A stretch of DNA of 64,000 bases from Paraburkholderia largidicola (GCF_013426895.1 NZ_AP023175.1:2542001-2606000), one strand, 5' to 3'. Counted from the first letter of the stretch, positions 1-8,442 are shown. Notes: generated from the letters alone by a model not told the origin. Made by a program: numbers and translations.

Positions 1-974
1 AGCAGCGCAATCGCAAACAGCACGGCGGGCGTGCGGCCCGCATACTGTTCGAGGCCGGCGATCACGCCGCCTGCATCGGTGAACTGGCCGAACTCCGGCT
101 TGCCGCCAAACAGCGCGGCGCTGAACGAGATCATCGCGATGGCGCCGATCAGCACGAACACGATGCCGATCCACAGATCTGCCTTTTCATACTTCATGAA
201 GCGCGGCGTGATGCGCTTGTCGATGACGTAGCTCTGCTGGAAGAACAACTGCCACGGCGCGACCGTGGTACCGACGATGCCGATCACGAGCAGCATCACG
301 TCCGAGAGCTTTGCATGCGCGGGCCATGCGGGCATGAACAGATGGTTCGCCATCTGCGAGACGGGCGGATGAATCGTCACGAGCACCGGCACGAGCAACA
401 GGCTCAACAGACACAGCACGATCGCAAAGCGCTCGAAGCGTTTGAAGTCGCCGGTACTGACGGCCGCCATCGTCAATGCGGCCGCGATGCACACGCCCGC
501 CACCTTCGATACGCCGAAGAAGTCGAGCACGAACGTGATGCCGATGAACTCCGTGACGATGGTCAACGCATTGAGGATGAACAGATCGACGACGCTGAAC
601 GCGCCCCAGAACTTGCCGAAACGTTCGAAGATCAGGCGCGCGTGACCGACGCCCGTCACGGCGCCCAGGCGCAGCACCATCTCCTGATTGACATACAGCA
701 CGGGCACGAGCAGCAGCAGCGTCCACAACAACGTGGTGCCGTAGTTCTGCCCGGCCTGCGTATAGGTGCCGAAGGCGCCCGCGTCGTTGTCGCCGACCAT
801 CACGATGAGGCCGGGTCCGACGATCGCGAGCAGTGTGCGCAAGCGTGCGCCCCAGCTGTTGCGAGGGGCCGTGTCGTGATGCGCGATCGTGCCGAGCGCG
901 CCGCGGATATCGCCGACATGCGCGTCATCGAGAACGGCGGTGCGCGTCGGCAGTGCTTGTGGTGGCGTTGCCAT
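1..974 (-). CDS. Nramp-related metal transporter (partial, C-terminus outside window)
   Basis: Polytopic inner-membrane protein of the Nramp/MntH superfamily; about 324 N-terminal residues are visible and the 3' end lies off the left edge. After a cytoplasmic N-terminus of about 45 residues, the first membrane helix carries GPGLIVMVGDNDAG, where Nramp proteins have DPGN: Asp64 is kept, but Pro and Asn become Ala65 and Ala67. Helix 6 reads TTVAPWQLFFQQ at about 236-247, so the metal-binding Met of the MPH motif is Ala239. That pattern is known for the Nramp-related Mg2+ transporter branch rather than Mn2+/Fe2+ importers. The start is fixed by AGGGAGA about 6 bases upstream. Upstream on the same strand lie a 53-aa ORF and a 17-codon leader ORF. 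Superfamily is certain; substrate (Mg2+ favoured) is inferred. Confidence 0.88.
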   Translation of the reverse strand, partial: MATPPQALPTRTAVLDDAHVGDIRGALGTIAHHDTAPRNSWGARLRTLLAIVGPGLIVMVGDNDAGAFGTYTQAGQNYGTTLLWTLLLLVPVLYVNQEMVLRLGAVTGVGHARLIFERFGKFWGAFSVVDLFILNALTIVTEFIGITFVLDFFGVSKVAGVCIAAALTMAAVSTGDFKRFERFAIVLCLLSLLLVPVLVTIHPPVSQMANHLFMPAWPAHAKLSDVMLLVIGIVGTTVAPWQLFFQQSYVIDKRITPRFMKYEKADLWIGIVFVLIGAIAMISFSAALFGGKPEFGQFTDAGGVIAGLEQYAGRTPAVLFAIAL

Positions 975-1016
975 TGTTATTCTCCCTTGAACGGATATTG
1001 GTCGAATGATTTCCGT

Positions 1017-1178
1017 TTATGCGGCTTGCCGCTTCCTCAGGCGGGCGGCAATGCTGCTGAGCTTGCTGGCGAGCGTCGCGAATACATCGCGTCGCCCGTG
1101 ATTCAGCGAAAGGAACGCGTCGTAGTGCGCGCGTGCTTCGCGGGTTTGCGGCAGGGTCGAAAGAAGCAGGAAGTACAT
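1017..1178 (-). CDS. small hypothetical protein (53 aa) upstream of the Nramp-related gene
   Basis: A 53-residue ORF beginning MYFLLLSTLPQTREARAHYD and ending in a basic Ala/Arg/Lys-rich tail (RLRKRQAA). GGAGAA lies 5 bases before this ATG, whereas the in-frame ATG ten codons earlier lacks such a site. It ends 42 bases before the transporter start on the same strand, so the two are probably co-transcribed. A short hydrophobic N-terminus followed by an amphipathic basic helix could be membrane-associated. I recognise no family. It could equally be part of a regulated leader rather than a functional protein. Confidence 0.4.
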   Translation of the reverse strand: MYFLLLSTLPQTREARAHYDAFLSLNHGRRDVFATLASKLSSIAARLRKRQAA

Positions 1179-1190
1179 GTCGGTTCTCCG

Positions 1191-1206
1191 GCACGAAGGC
1201 TCGTGC
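1191..1206 (-). promoter_or_regulatory. hairpin next to the ribosome-binding site of the 53-aa ORF
   Basis: On the minus strand GCACGA-GCCT-TCGTGC forms a perfect 6-bp stem with a 4-base loop, ending one base before the GGAGAA site of the 53-aa ORF. It lies between the leader ORF and the transporter unit, so it could modulate translation or readthrough. Function is inferred. Confidence 0.35.
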
Positions 1207-1264
1207 ATGCGAGGCGGCAGGCGCGGGAGAATCGATGGAATCGAAAGCGGTCGGCTTGCCTGCC

Positions 1265-1318
1265 TCAGGTCGATAAAGGCATTGCTGGGCTCAAGGGATG
1301 ACTGTCACTGTCGGGCAT
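1265..1318 (-). CDS. putative 17-aa leader peptide, Pro/Asp rich (mgtL-like idea)
   Basis: A 17-codon ORF encoding MPDSDSHPLSPAMPLST, preceded by GGGAG five bases before the ATG. Four prolines and two early aspartates in 17 residues resemble the composition of the Salmonella mgtL leader (also 17 codons, proline- and acid-rich), which couples ribosome stalling or destabilisation at low Mg2+ or proline to mgtA expression. Here the ORF heads a unit whose main gene is an Nramp-related transporter of the branch linked to Mg2+. The ORF, its RBS and its composition are seen directly; the regulatory role is inference. Confidence 0.4.
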   Translation of the reverse strand: MPDSDSHPLSPAMPLST

Positions 1319-1944
1319 GGTGGCTCCCGGTTCATTGAAAAAACGCATCGCAATTCGCGAAACGCACGTCGGCGAGACGCGTGGCGATGGACAGGTCGAA
1401 CTTTCGCGGCGTCGGCGCATCGCTGACGGGCACGCGCACGGACGCCGGCGTGCGATGCGTAGCCGCGCCTGTCACGAAGGCGGCTGCGGATCACGCGCGA
1501 ACGCGCTGCGCCGGGTGCTGAACCCAACGACGCTAAACAGGATGCACGAGGAATGAAACTGCGACGCGCACCGTCTGCCTGCTGGCAAGACGGCGGCTAT
1601 AGATGAGGAAGCGCGGACGTCTGCCGATCAGGCGGCGAAACTGTTCGAAAACGTACTACTGCAACTGTCCAAGGCAACGCCCCTCAAATTTCAAGATAAG
1701 AGAATTCTATGCCCGCGCGCAAAGCCGAGTCAATGCACTTTCTTAAGCAGAACCGAAATATGCGGTGAAGCGCACATCGCATGTGGCACGATGTCCACGG
1801 CGTCGGCTGCGCTTTTCCCGAAGCGCTTTCTATACTGGGATCAGCCGCAAGCACAACGGACACGCGTACTCAAAGGTCCGACCATTCATCCGGCTTTCAG
1901 ATCGCCCAATAGCAGCTAACGACGAGGCGATCACTGGAGGAGAC
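1319..1944. other. divergent intergenic region between the Nramp-related unit and kup
   Basis: No convincing gene. The region must hold the promoters of the minus-strand transporter unit and of kup. An imperfect hairpin (CCGTCTGCC / GGCAAGACGG, about 1571-1593) has no U-tract. A TATACT hexamer near 1830 is a possible -10 for kup without a clear -35. I see no recognisable Mg2+ or Mn2+ riboswitch core. The reading frame of kup stays open upstream to 1765, but the strong RBS at 1937-1944 marks the real start. Confidence 0.5.
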
Positions 1945-3867
1945 ATGAGCCTGTCAGCCACGCATCCCGGCGCGGGGGCCATTGGCGCGCCCGCGCCGCA
2001 CAAGCCGGCGTTGCGTTCGCTCGCGCTTGCTGCATTGGGCGTCGTCTATGGCGATATCGGCACGAGTCCGCTGTACACGCTGCAGACCGTCTTCGCGTCG
2101 GCGGGCGGGCTGCCGCTCACGCCGCTGAATGTGATCGGCATCGTGTCGCTGATCTTCTGGTCGCTGACCATCGTCGTGTCGCTCAAGTATGTGACGCTGA
2201 TCCTGCGCGCCAACAATCACGGCGAGGGCGGCATCATGGCGCTGCTCGCGCTGGCGGCTTCGTCGGTGGCGGACCGGCCGCGGTTGCGTCATGTGCTGCT
2301 GATCGTCGGCGTGATGGGCGCAGCGCTCTTTTACGGCGACAGCATCATTACGCCCGCGATCTCCGTGCTGAGCGCGGTGGAAGGGCTGGAAGTCGCTGCG
2401 CCCTTTCTGAAGACCTGCGTGATACCCGTGACGCTCGTTGCGATCGTCACACTGTTCGTGATGCAGAAGCACGGCACGTCGGGTATCGGCGCGGTGTTCG
2501 GGCCGGTGATGGTGGTGTGGTTCGTGGTGCTGGCCGTGGTCGGCGTGACCAACGTGGTCGCCGCGCCCGCGATTCTCGCCGCGCTCGATCCGCTCGCCGG
2601 TCTCGCGTTCTGCCTGCGTCACGAGTGGCTCGCGTTCGTCGCGCTGGGTGCCGTCGTGTTGTCGCTGACGGGCGCCGAGGCGCTCTATGCCGACATGGGC
2701 CACTTCGGCGCGCGGCCGATCCGCATCACATGGTTCGGCCTCGTGTTTCCTGCGCTCGCGCTGAACTATCTGGGGCAGGGCGCGCTGCTGATCGCCGAAC
2801 CTACCGCGCTGCAAAATCCGTTCTACCGGCTCTTTCCGCAATGGGCGCTGTATCCGATGATCGTGCTCGCGACGATCGCCACTGTGATCGCGTCGCAAGC
2901 GGTGATCTCCGGCACCTACTCGATGACCAAGCAGGCGATGCAACTGGGCTTCCTGCCGCGCATGAACGTCGTCTACACGTCGGAGAAGGAGATCGGCCAG
3001 ATCTACGTGCCGGGCATCAACTGGACGCTGCTCACGGCCGTGGTAGCAGCCGTGCTCGGCTTCGGGTCTTCGACGGCGCTGGGTTCCGCATATGGCATCG
3101 CGGTGACGGGCACGATGCTGATCACGACGCTGCTGACCTTCTTCGTGGTGCGCTACGCATGGCATTACAACTGGATACTGTGCGTGTTCGCGACCGCGTT
3201 CTTCTTCGTGATCGACGCGACGTTCTTCTCGGCGAATCTGCTGAAGATCGTCGAAGGCGGCTGGTTCCCGCTGATGATCGGCTTCGTGATGTTCACGATC
3301 ATGGCGACATGGGGACGCGGCGGGGAAATCATGCGCGCGGAAGCGCGCGTGCACGCGGGCACGATGCCGCTCAAGGCGTATCTGGAAAAGCTGATCGCAT
3401 GTCAGCCGGTGCGTGTTCCCGGCACGGCGATCTTTCTCACGCCCAATCCTGACAGCGTGCCGCATGCGCTCGTGAACAATCTGATGCACAACCACGTGCT
3501 GCACAACCACGTCGTGTTCCTGACCGTGAACAACGAGGAGATTCCCTGGGTCGCCGAACATGAGCGCGTTGCGCTGCGCACGGTGTGCGAAGGCTGTTAT
3601 CAGATCACGATCCGCTACGGCTTCAAGGACGAAGTCGATCTGCCGAAAGCGCTCGCATCCGCGGGCGCGTTGGGTCTCGATTTCGATCCGTGCGAGGCAT
3701 CGTATTTCCTGAGCCGCGCGACCGTCGTGCCGACACCGGGCGCGGGCATGGCGATGTGGCGCGAGCGCCTGTTCGCGGTGATGTTGCATAACGTCGGCAA
3801 CGTGGCGGCGTATTTCAAGCTGCCTGCGAATCGCGTGATCGAGGTCGGCGCGCGGGTGGAGATATGA
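1945..3867 (+). CDS. kup: low-affinity K+ transporter Kup
   Basis: A 640-aa potassium/proton symporter of the KUP/HAK family, close to the usual 620-630 residues. The family signature GDIGTSPLY lies at about 36-44 in the first membrane helix. About twelve hydrophobic helices fill residues 25-450, followed by a cytoplasmic C-terminal domain of about 170 residues. The start is set by GGAGGAGAC directly before ATG; an open frame continues 60 codons upstream but looks unlike protein and has no RBS. It stands alone, divergent from the Nramp-related unit and followed by the nitrile hydratase genes after 93 bases. Confidence 0.96.
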   Translation: MSLSATHPGAGAIGAPAPHKPALRSLALAALGVVYGDIGTSPLYTLQTVFASAGGLPLTPLNVIGIVSLIFWSLTIVVSLKYVTLILRANNHGEGGIMALLALAASSVADRPRLRHVLLIVGVMGAALFYGDSIITPAISVLSAVEGLEVAAPFLKTCVIPVTLVAIVTLFVMQKHGTSGIGAVFGPVMVVWFVVLAVVGVTNVVAAPAILAALDPLAGLAFCLRHEWLAFVALGAVVLSLTGAEALYADMGHFGARPIRITWFGLVFPALALNYLGQGALLIAEPTALQNPFYRLFPQWALYPMIVLATIATVIASQAVISGTYSMTKQAMQLGFLPRMNVVYTSEKEIGQIYVPGINWTLLTAVVAAVLGFGSSTALGSAYGIAVTGTMLITTLLTFFVVRYAWHYNWILCVFATAFFFVIDATFFSANLLKIVEGGWFPLMIGFVMFTIMATWGRGGEIMRAEARVHAGTMPLKAYLEKLIACQPVRVPGTAIFLTPNPDSVPHALVNNLMHNHVLHNHVVFLTVNNEEIPWVAEHERVALRTVCEGCYQITIRYGFKDEVDLPKALASAGALGLDFDPCEASYFLSRATVVPTPGAGMAMWRERLFAVMLHNVGNVAAYFKLPANRVIEVGARVEI

Positions 3868-3960
3868 GGCGGCGAATGCGCTCGACACCCGCATGCGTTT
3901 GCATTCGCCAATTTGCCCGACCATACTGGCCGAGTGTCGCATTCTTCAGGCGGAACGCAG

Positions 3961-4629
3961 ATGAGCCATGACGCTTCACATGAACATGACCACGATCACG
4001 ATCACGCGCACGAAGGCAGCGCGCTGCCCGAGATGGATCTGCGCGTGCGCGCGCTCGAGTCGCTGCTGATCGAAAAGGGTTACGTCGATCCGAAAGCGCT
4101 CGACGTGCTGATCGAAACCTACGAGCACAAGGTCGGACCGCGCAACGGCGCGCGTGTCGTCGCGAAAGCATGGTCTGATCCCGGCTTTCGCCAATGGCTG
4201 CTCGACGATGCGACGGCCGCGATAGCATCGCTTGGTTTTACGGGGCGGCAGGGCGAGCACATGGTCGCGCTGGAGAACACGCCAGGCGTGCACAACATGG
4301 TCGTGTGCACGCTCTGTTCGTGCTACCCGTGGCCCGTGCTCGGCTTGCCGCCTGTCTGGTACAAGTCCGCGCCGTACCGCTCGCGCGCGGTGATCGATCC
4401 ACGCGGCGTGCTCGCGGAATTCGGCGTGGCGTTGCCCGACGACATCGACATCCGCGTGTGGGATTCGACGGCGGAGGTGCGCTATCTCGTGCTGCCGATG
4501 CGCCCGCCCAACACGGATACGCTGAATGAAGACGCACTCGCCGATCTCGTCACGCGCGACTCGATGATCGGCACAGGGCTTGCGCTCGCGCCGCACGACG
4601 CGAAGCCCGCAAGCGGAGGTCAGCCATGA
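3961..4629 (+). CDS. nthA: nitrile hydratase alpha subunit, cobalt type
   Basis: A 222-aa catalytic subunit that hydrates nitriles to amides in the cytoplasm as an alpha/beta heterodimer. The metal site C-T-L-C-S-C is at residues 116-121; Thr after the first Cys marks the Co3+ class (iron enzymes have Ser). The next two cysteines are those oxidised to sulfinic and sulfenic acids in the family. The N-terminus is unusual: seven histidines within the first 17 residues, alternating with Asp/Glu ([12 protein letters not shown]), which could bind cobalt or nickel. The open frame extends 16 codons further upstream, but the ATG at 3961 opens the His-rich tail at a normal length. It overlaps nthB by four bases. 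No amidase gene is nearby. Confidence 0.95.
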   Translation: MSHDASHEHDHDHDHAHEGSALPEMDLRVRALESLLIEKGYVDPKALDVLIETYEHKVGPRNGARVVAKAWSDPGFRQWLLDDATAAIASLGFTGRQGEHMVALENTPGVHNMVVCTLCSCYPWPVLGLPPVWYKSAPYRSRAVIDPRGVLAEFGVALPDDIDIRVWDSTAEVRYLVLPMRPPNTDTLNEDALADLVTRDSMIGTGLALAPHDAKPASGGQP

Positions 4630-5291
4630 ACGGCGCACAGGATCTTGGCGGTATGCAGTCGTTCGGGCCCATCGCGCCCGAAACCGACGAGCCGTATTTC
4701 CACGCGGACTGGGAGCGTCGCGCGCTGGCGTTGACGATCGCGATGGGCTCGACGGGTAAATGGAACATCGACATGTCGCGCGCCGCGCGCGAGAGCCTGC
4801 CGCCCGCGCAATATCTGTCGAGCAGCTACTACGAGATCTGGTTCGCGGGCTTGCGCAAGCTGCTGATCGACACGGGACTCGCAACGCGCGAGGAGATCGA
4901 CAGCGGTGTGTCGCAGCGCGCGGGTGCGCCCGTGCCGCGCGTGCTCGCCGCCGACCAGGTCAATCCCATGCTGTTCCGCGGCAGTCCCGCGTCGCGGCCC
5001 GAGCCGCAGCCCGCGCGCTTTGCCGTTGGCGACGCGGTGCGCACGCTGATGCTCAACCCGCCGACGCACACGCGCCTGCCGCGCTATTGCCGGGGCAAGC
5101 GTGGCCGGATCGTCGCGGTGCGTGGCGCGCATGTGTTCCCCGATTCGAACGCGCTTGGACGCGGCGAAGATCCGCAATGGCTTTACACGGTGCGCTTTGA
5201 CGCTGTCGAACTGTGGGGCAAGGACACGACGGCGTCGTCGGTGTGCGCCGATTGCTGGGAGCCGTATCTCGAAGCGGACGGGACGGTATGA
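4626..5291 (+). CDS. nthB: nitrile hydratase beta subunit
   Basis: A 221-aa partner of NthA with the family start [16 protein letters not shown]. It has an N-terminal helical domain followed by an SH3-like barrel (about 135-221: [13 protein letters not shown], then [18 protein letters not shown]). In the family, arginines from the beta subunit hydrogen-bond to the oxidised cysteines of alpha. Translation is coupled to nthA (ATGA overlap) and to the accessory gene downstream (ATGA overlap), a strict alpha-beta-activator order typical of NHase operons. Confidence 0.95.
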   Translation: MNGAQDLGGMQSFGPIAPETDEPYFHADWERRALALTIAMGSTGKWNIDMSRAARESLPPAQYLSSSYYEIWFAGLRKLLIDTGLATREEIDSGVSQRAGAPVPRVLAADQVNPMLFRGSPASRPEPQPARFAVGDAVRTLMLNPPTHTRLPRYCRGKRGRIVAVRGAHVFPDSNALGRGEDPQWLYTVRFDAVELWGKDTTASSVCADCWEPYLEADGTV

Positions 5292-5671
5292 ACGCGCCTG
5301 CATGCAGTAAGTCGCAGGAGGTTCCGCGCGAGTTGCTCGACGCGCTGCCCGACCTGCCGCGCGACGGCGCGGGCCCGGTTTTCGCCGCGCCGTGGCAGGC
5401 TGCGGCATTTGCGATGACGCTCGCGCTTTACGAGCGCGGCGTGTTCACATGGCCCGAATGGGCCGCAACCCTCGCCGATGCGATCCGCGACGCGCAGGCG
5501 CAAGGCGACCCCGATCGCGGCGACACGTACTACGGGCACTGGCTGACGGCGCTCGAACGCATCGCGACGGCCAAAGGCTGCGTGACGCGCGAGGGACTGA
5601 TCGAACGCAAGGATGCGTGGGACGCGGCGGCGCGCCGTACGCCGCACGGCCAGCCGATCGAGCTGGACTGA
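5288..5671 (+). CDS. nitrile hydratase accessory/activator protein (NhlE/P14K-like)
   Basis: A 127-aa protein homologous to the beta-subunit N-terminal domain (FAAPWQAAAFAMTLALYERGVFTWPEWAATL). In cobalt NHases such proteins form a complex with the alpha subunit, load cobalt and swap alpha into the alpha/beta enzyme. The start overlaps the nthB stop by four bases. It is the last gene of the three-gene unit. The product is 127 residues with a mostly helical, acidic composition, as expected for the family. Confidence 0.88.
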   Translation: MNAPACSKSQEVPRELLDALPDLPRDGAGPVFAAPWQAAAFAMTLALYERGVFTWPEWAATLADAIRDAQAQGDPDRGDTYYGHWLTALERIATAKGCVTREGLIERKDAWDAAARRTPHGQPIELD

Positions 5672-5695
5672 GCGTCCCGGCGCGTCACCGCAGCG

Positions 5696-5842
5696 TCAGC
5701 GAAGCACGGGGTCCTTGTCGGGTGGGCCCTCGGGGCGTTGCGGCTCATCGTTGTGATGACCGGGCGACGGCGGCGTGAGCGGGTCCCCTTCGGGGTCGCG
5801 CGTCGGATCGGCGTTCGGATCGGGAATCGGACTGGTGTGCAT
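5696..5842 (-). CDS. proline/aspartate-rich microprotein (48 aa)
   Basis: A 48-residue ORF starting MHTSPIPDPNADPTRDPEGD, about one third proline and one quarter acidic. There is no hydrophobic segment, so it should be disordered and soluble. The start has only a weak Shine-Dalgarno (GAGG). From memory, similar DP-repeat microproteins recur in Burkholderia-group genomes, without known function. It lies convergent to the NHase operon, 24 bases away. The strongly biased but coherent composition supports a real gene more than length does. Confidence 0.5.
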   Translation of the reverse strand: MHTSPIPDPNADPTRDPEGDPLTPPSPGHHNDEPQRPEGPPDKDPVLR

Positions 5843-6021
5843 GGTGTGACCTCGTGGCGATGTGGTCGGCCGATGTGGACGATGCGGCAACCGGCGGTGA
5901 ACGCATTCGCGCTGCTCTGGCGGCAAGGTACGAAGCGTCCTGCTTTCACTAGCGTAGGCGATGGCCGCGAAGACTGCTGGCGTGATCCCCTGACGCAACC
6001 TTCAATGCAGTTTGATACGGC

Positions 6022-6738
6022 TCAATGTCCCGCTTTGCGGGCGCGCTGCCGGTCGACGGTCAGCCGCCAGTAGCGCTCCGCGGCATACACGTCGTCGTAG
6101 CCATGCGGCCCGAACGCGACGAGCTGACTTTCGTACGCGGACACGGCTTCGCGCTTGAGCAGCGCCTGGCGCTCGCGGTCGAGCGTGTGATCCGCGGCCG
6201 GGCTGGCGGGCGTCGCGACGATGCCGCGCCCGGCGAGATCGACGAGGCGTTGCTGGACGAGCCCCGGCATCGGACGATAGATCGCTTCTTCGTACGCGAA
6301 CCATTCCAGGTGCGACATGCGCGGCAGGATCTCGCAACAGGCTTCGAACACGCGGCCGTGATCGTCGTGGAAGAGGCCGAGCGGCATCAGCAGCGTGTTC
6401 GACGTCGAGCCATAGATCGCTTCTTCGAGCGCGGCGGCGAGCTTGCCGATCGACGGCGAATCGCCGTACTGAGCGTCGCGGAACGGCAGCCGCACAGGGA
6501 TTGCGTCGAGCACGGCGAGTGCGTTGTTATCTTCGAGCGTGCGCGCGTGGATCGATTCGAAAGCGCTCGCGAAGCCTGCCTTCTCGTCCCATTCGGTATG
6601 CATGTCCTGCGCGGGCGGCGCGGCGAACACCGTGCAGACGGCGGCATCGGGATGCGCGGCGAGCAGTGCGCCGCAACCGAAGACGGCGTCGTCGAAGTGC
6701 GGTGACACGATGAACAGACGCGGACTGGTTTCGCTCAT
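6022..6738 (-). CDS. PIG-L/LmbE-family deacetylase
   Basis: A 238-aa zinc-dependent N-acetyl-sugar deacetylase-like protein. The family motif PHFDD (His14, Asp16, Asp17) lies in SPHFDDAVFGCGALLA, giving the Zn ligands His/Asp and the catalytic Asp. A later GLFHDDHGRV (about 145-155) supplies the third ligand region. The frame is open 47 codons upstream, but AGGATC before MSETSPRL marks the start. The substrate is unknown; relatives act on GlcNAc-PI, mycothiol or bacillithiol precursors and antibiotics. No glycosyltransferase or thiol gene is adjacent. Confidence 0.85.
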   Translation of the reverse strand: MSETSPRLFIVSPHFDDAVFGCGALLAAHPDAAVCTVFAAPPAQDMHTEWDEKAGFASAFESIHARTLEDNNALAVLDAIPVRLPFRDAQYGDSPSIGKLAAALEEAIYGSTSNTLLMPLGLFHDDHGRVFEACCEILPRMSHLEWFAYEEAIYRPMPGLVQQRLVDLAGRGIVATPASPAADHTLDRERQALLKREAVSAYESQLVAFGPHGYDDVYAAERYWRLTVDRQRARKAGH

Positions 6739-7028
6739 GAGATCCTGGGCTGGATACGGGACGGGCGCCGGGCGGCGTGGTGCATGGATAGCGCGCACCA
6801 TTTCGGCGCGGCATCGTGGACAGCTTAGACCAACGATGCGATGCGTGCTGGCCGGTTTTCGCGGTGCAGCAGTGCGCAAGCGTCGTGCCTGCCTGGGCGT
6901 GAATAGAACGGTGGTTCCTGTATCGGCTCACCTTGATCGACGCTGGGCTCCCGGATGTGCTCACCGTGCGCGGCGGTGTGTTTCGGATTCAAGGGCGCGG
7001 ATATGTCAACGGTGTGAGCGCGAGGAAA

Positions 7029-7616
7029 CTAGACGTTGCGCAGGTCTTCGGGCGTATCGATATCGTTGAGGACGCCCGGGTCGTCGACCTCGATGCGTTT
7101 GACGGGATGCGTTGCGAAGAGCGCGCGCGCGCCGGTGTCGCCGTCGAGTGCGAGCAGCGCGTCGCGATGCTCGATACCGAAGCCGACGGGATGGCCGCGC
7201 TGGCCTTGATAGTAGGGTGCGACGATCGACCCGTCGCCATCGACTGCGCGCGCGACGGCTTCGATGGTTGACGTGGCGATGCGGGGCATGTCGGCGAGCG
7301 CGACGATCCAGCCGTCGGCGTCGTCGCTGGCTTCGATGCCGGCGGCGAGGCTTGCGCCCATGCCGCGCTCGGCGTCGGCGGAAAAGATGACATGACAGCC
7401 GGCATCATTGAGGACGCGGGCGAGCATTTCGGAGCCGGGGCGCACGATGGCGATCACATGCGGAACGACCAGCAGCAGACGATGCGCGGATTCGAAAGCG
7501 ACGGGGGTGCCGTCGGGCAGGCGAGCGAGGAGTTTGTTGTGGATGCCTTCCGGGTCGAAGCGCGATCCGTAGCCGGCCGCGAGCAGCACGCCGGTAGCGA
7601 GGGAGGCGTATGCCAT
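7029..7616 (-). CDS. mocA: MobA/MocA-like nucleotidyltransferase (molybdenum cofactor cytidylyltransferase)
   Basis: A 195-aa NTP-transferase fold protein. The nucleotide-binding loop GVLLAAGYGSRF is at residues 9-20 with the following Lys in GIHNKLL. The metal-binding region is WIVALADMPRI (about 97-107), and the C-terminus has GHPVGF and DIDTPEDL, as in MocA-type enzymes. MocA transfers CMP from CTP to molybdopterin to form MCD, the cofactor of xanthine oxidase-family enzymes. The paoCBA genes for such an enzyme lie upstream on the same strand beyond a 654-bp repeat element, so a dedicated role for PaoC maturation is likely. Confidence 0.82.
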   Translation of the reverse strand: MAYASLATGVLLAAGYGSRFDPEGIHNKLLARLPDGTPVAFESAHRLLLVVPHVIAIVRPGSEMLARVLNDAGCHVIFSADAERGMGASLAAGIEASDDADGWIVALADMPRIATSTIEAVARAVDGDGSIVAPYYQGQRGHPVGFGIEHRDALLALDGDTGARALFATHPVKRIEVDDPGVLNDIDTPEDLRNV

Positions 7617-7788
7617 GGGTGGCACCAGAAGGTGGTCGGGGTTGAATGGGCATTGTGCGGTGCAACGGGGGAAGGGGGCAAGGGTTTTGTTTTTGGTTTT
7701 GGGGTGGTCGTTGGTTGCCTTCGTGGCGCGGGCGTTGCCGTTCGGTTTTTGCGGACCTTGCGCTGGCATCCGCGGTTTGCTCTTTCAC

Positions 7789-8442
7789 TGGCATCCGCGT
7801 GATGTTATTGGTCTGCTAGCGTTGCCCCTGTGCGGGGCGGCACCTACTTTTCTTTGCCGCCGCAAAGAAAAGTAGGCAAAAGAAAGCGGCTCACACCGCC
7901 AGTTTCAGTGTTTGCCTGAGGGCCCCCAACCGGTCTTACGCTCCACACGGCAACGCGCCTGTTCACGTTCGTTGCCAACGTTCTCTCTGTACGCCTCACC
8001 CGCTTCATGTGCCCGCGTTACAGCACGCCGTACCAGATAGTCCGCCGCCGCCCAGGTGGCAAACTGTGTGTAGGCTTTCGCGCCATACGCGCATCACTCC
8101 GGACTGGGTAGCAAGATTGGTGTTTCTGGTAAGAGCACTAACCTATGCGGTGCGACAACCTGCACACAGTTTGCCACCTGGGCGGCATATACCATTCGCT
8201 GACGCTGGCCTGAGCACGGGTATTTGAAGTGGGTGAAGCGTTCATTCGACGCGTTGGCAACGAACACCAACCAGGGCACTGCCGTGTGAAGTGCGGGGAC
8301 GTTGGGGGCCCGTGGATAGGAACACGTGCTGGCGGTGTGAGCCGCTTTCTTTTGCCTACTTTTCTTTGCGGCGGCAAAGAAAAGTAGGTGCCGCCCCGCA
8401 CAGGGGCGACGCTTGAAGCACGAAGGCAAAACGCGGATGCCA
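7789..8442. repeat. 654-bp nested-palindrome element, copy 1
   Basis: A non-coding element bounded by 12-bp terminal inverted repeats (TGGCATCCGCGT / ACGCGGATGCCA). Just inside each end is a 34-bp hairpin (7843-7876 and 8355-8388) with 15-bp perfect arms CCTACTTTTCTTTGC / GCAAAGAAAAGTAGG. The outer 82 bp at 7819-7900 and 8331-8412 are inverted repeats of one another. Around the centre are 28-bp inner arms (8047-8074 and 8159-8186; 27/28 match) starting GCCGCCCAGGTGGCAAACTG. A second copy of the same length lies at 28622-29275 in the opposite orientation. There is no credible ORF or transposase. It resembles an oversized MITE or structured RNA/terminator cassette; function unknown. Confidence 0.85.

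Noticed and set aside
1765..1944. N-terminal extension of Kup
   Set aside because: No RBS at the upstream start and unrelated composition; strong RBS at the internal ATG and family-like length support 1945.
1319..1944. Mg2+ or Mn2+ riboswitch (M-box or yybP-ykoY)
   Set aside because: I could not find the conserved core sequences of either class by eye on the minus strand; a covariance-model search would settle it.
1954..3942. Long open frame (662 codons) antisense to kup
   Set aside because: Arg/His-rich composition typical of reverse frames in GC-rich genes; kup is unmistakable on the other strand.
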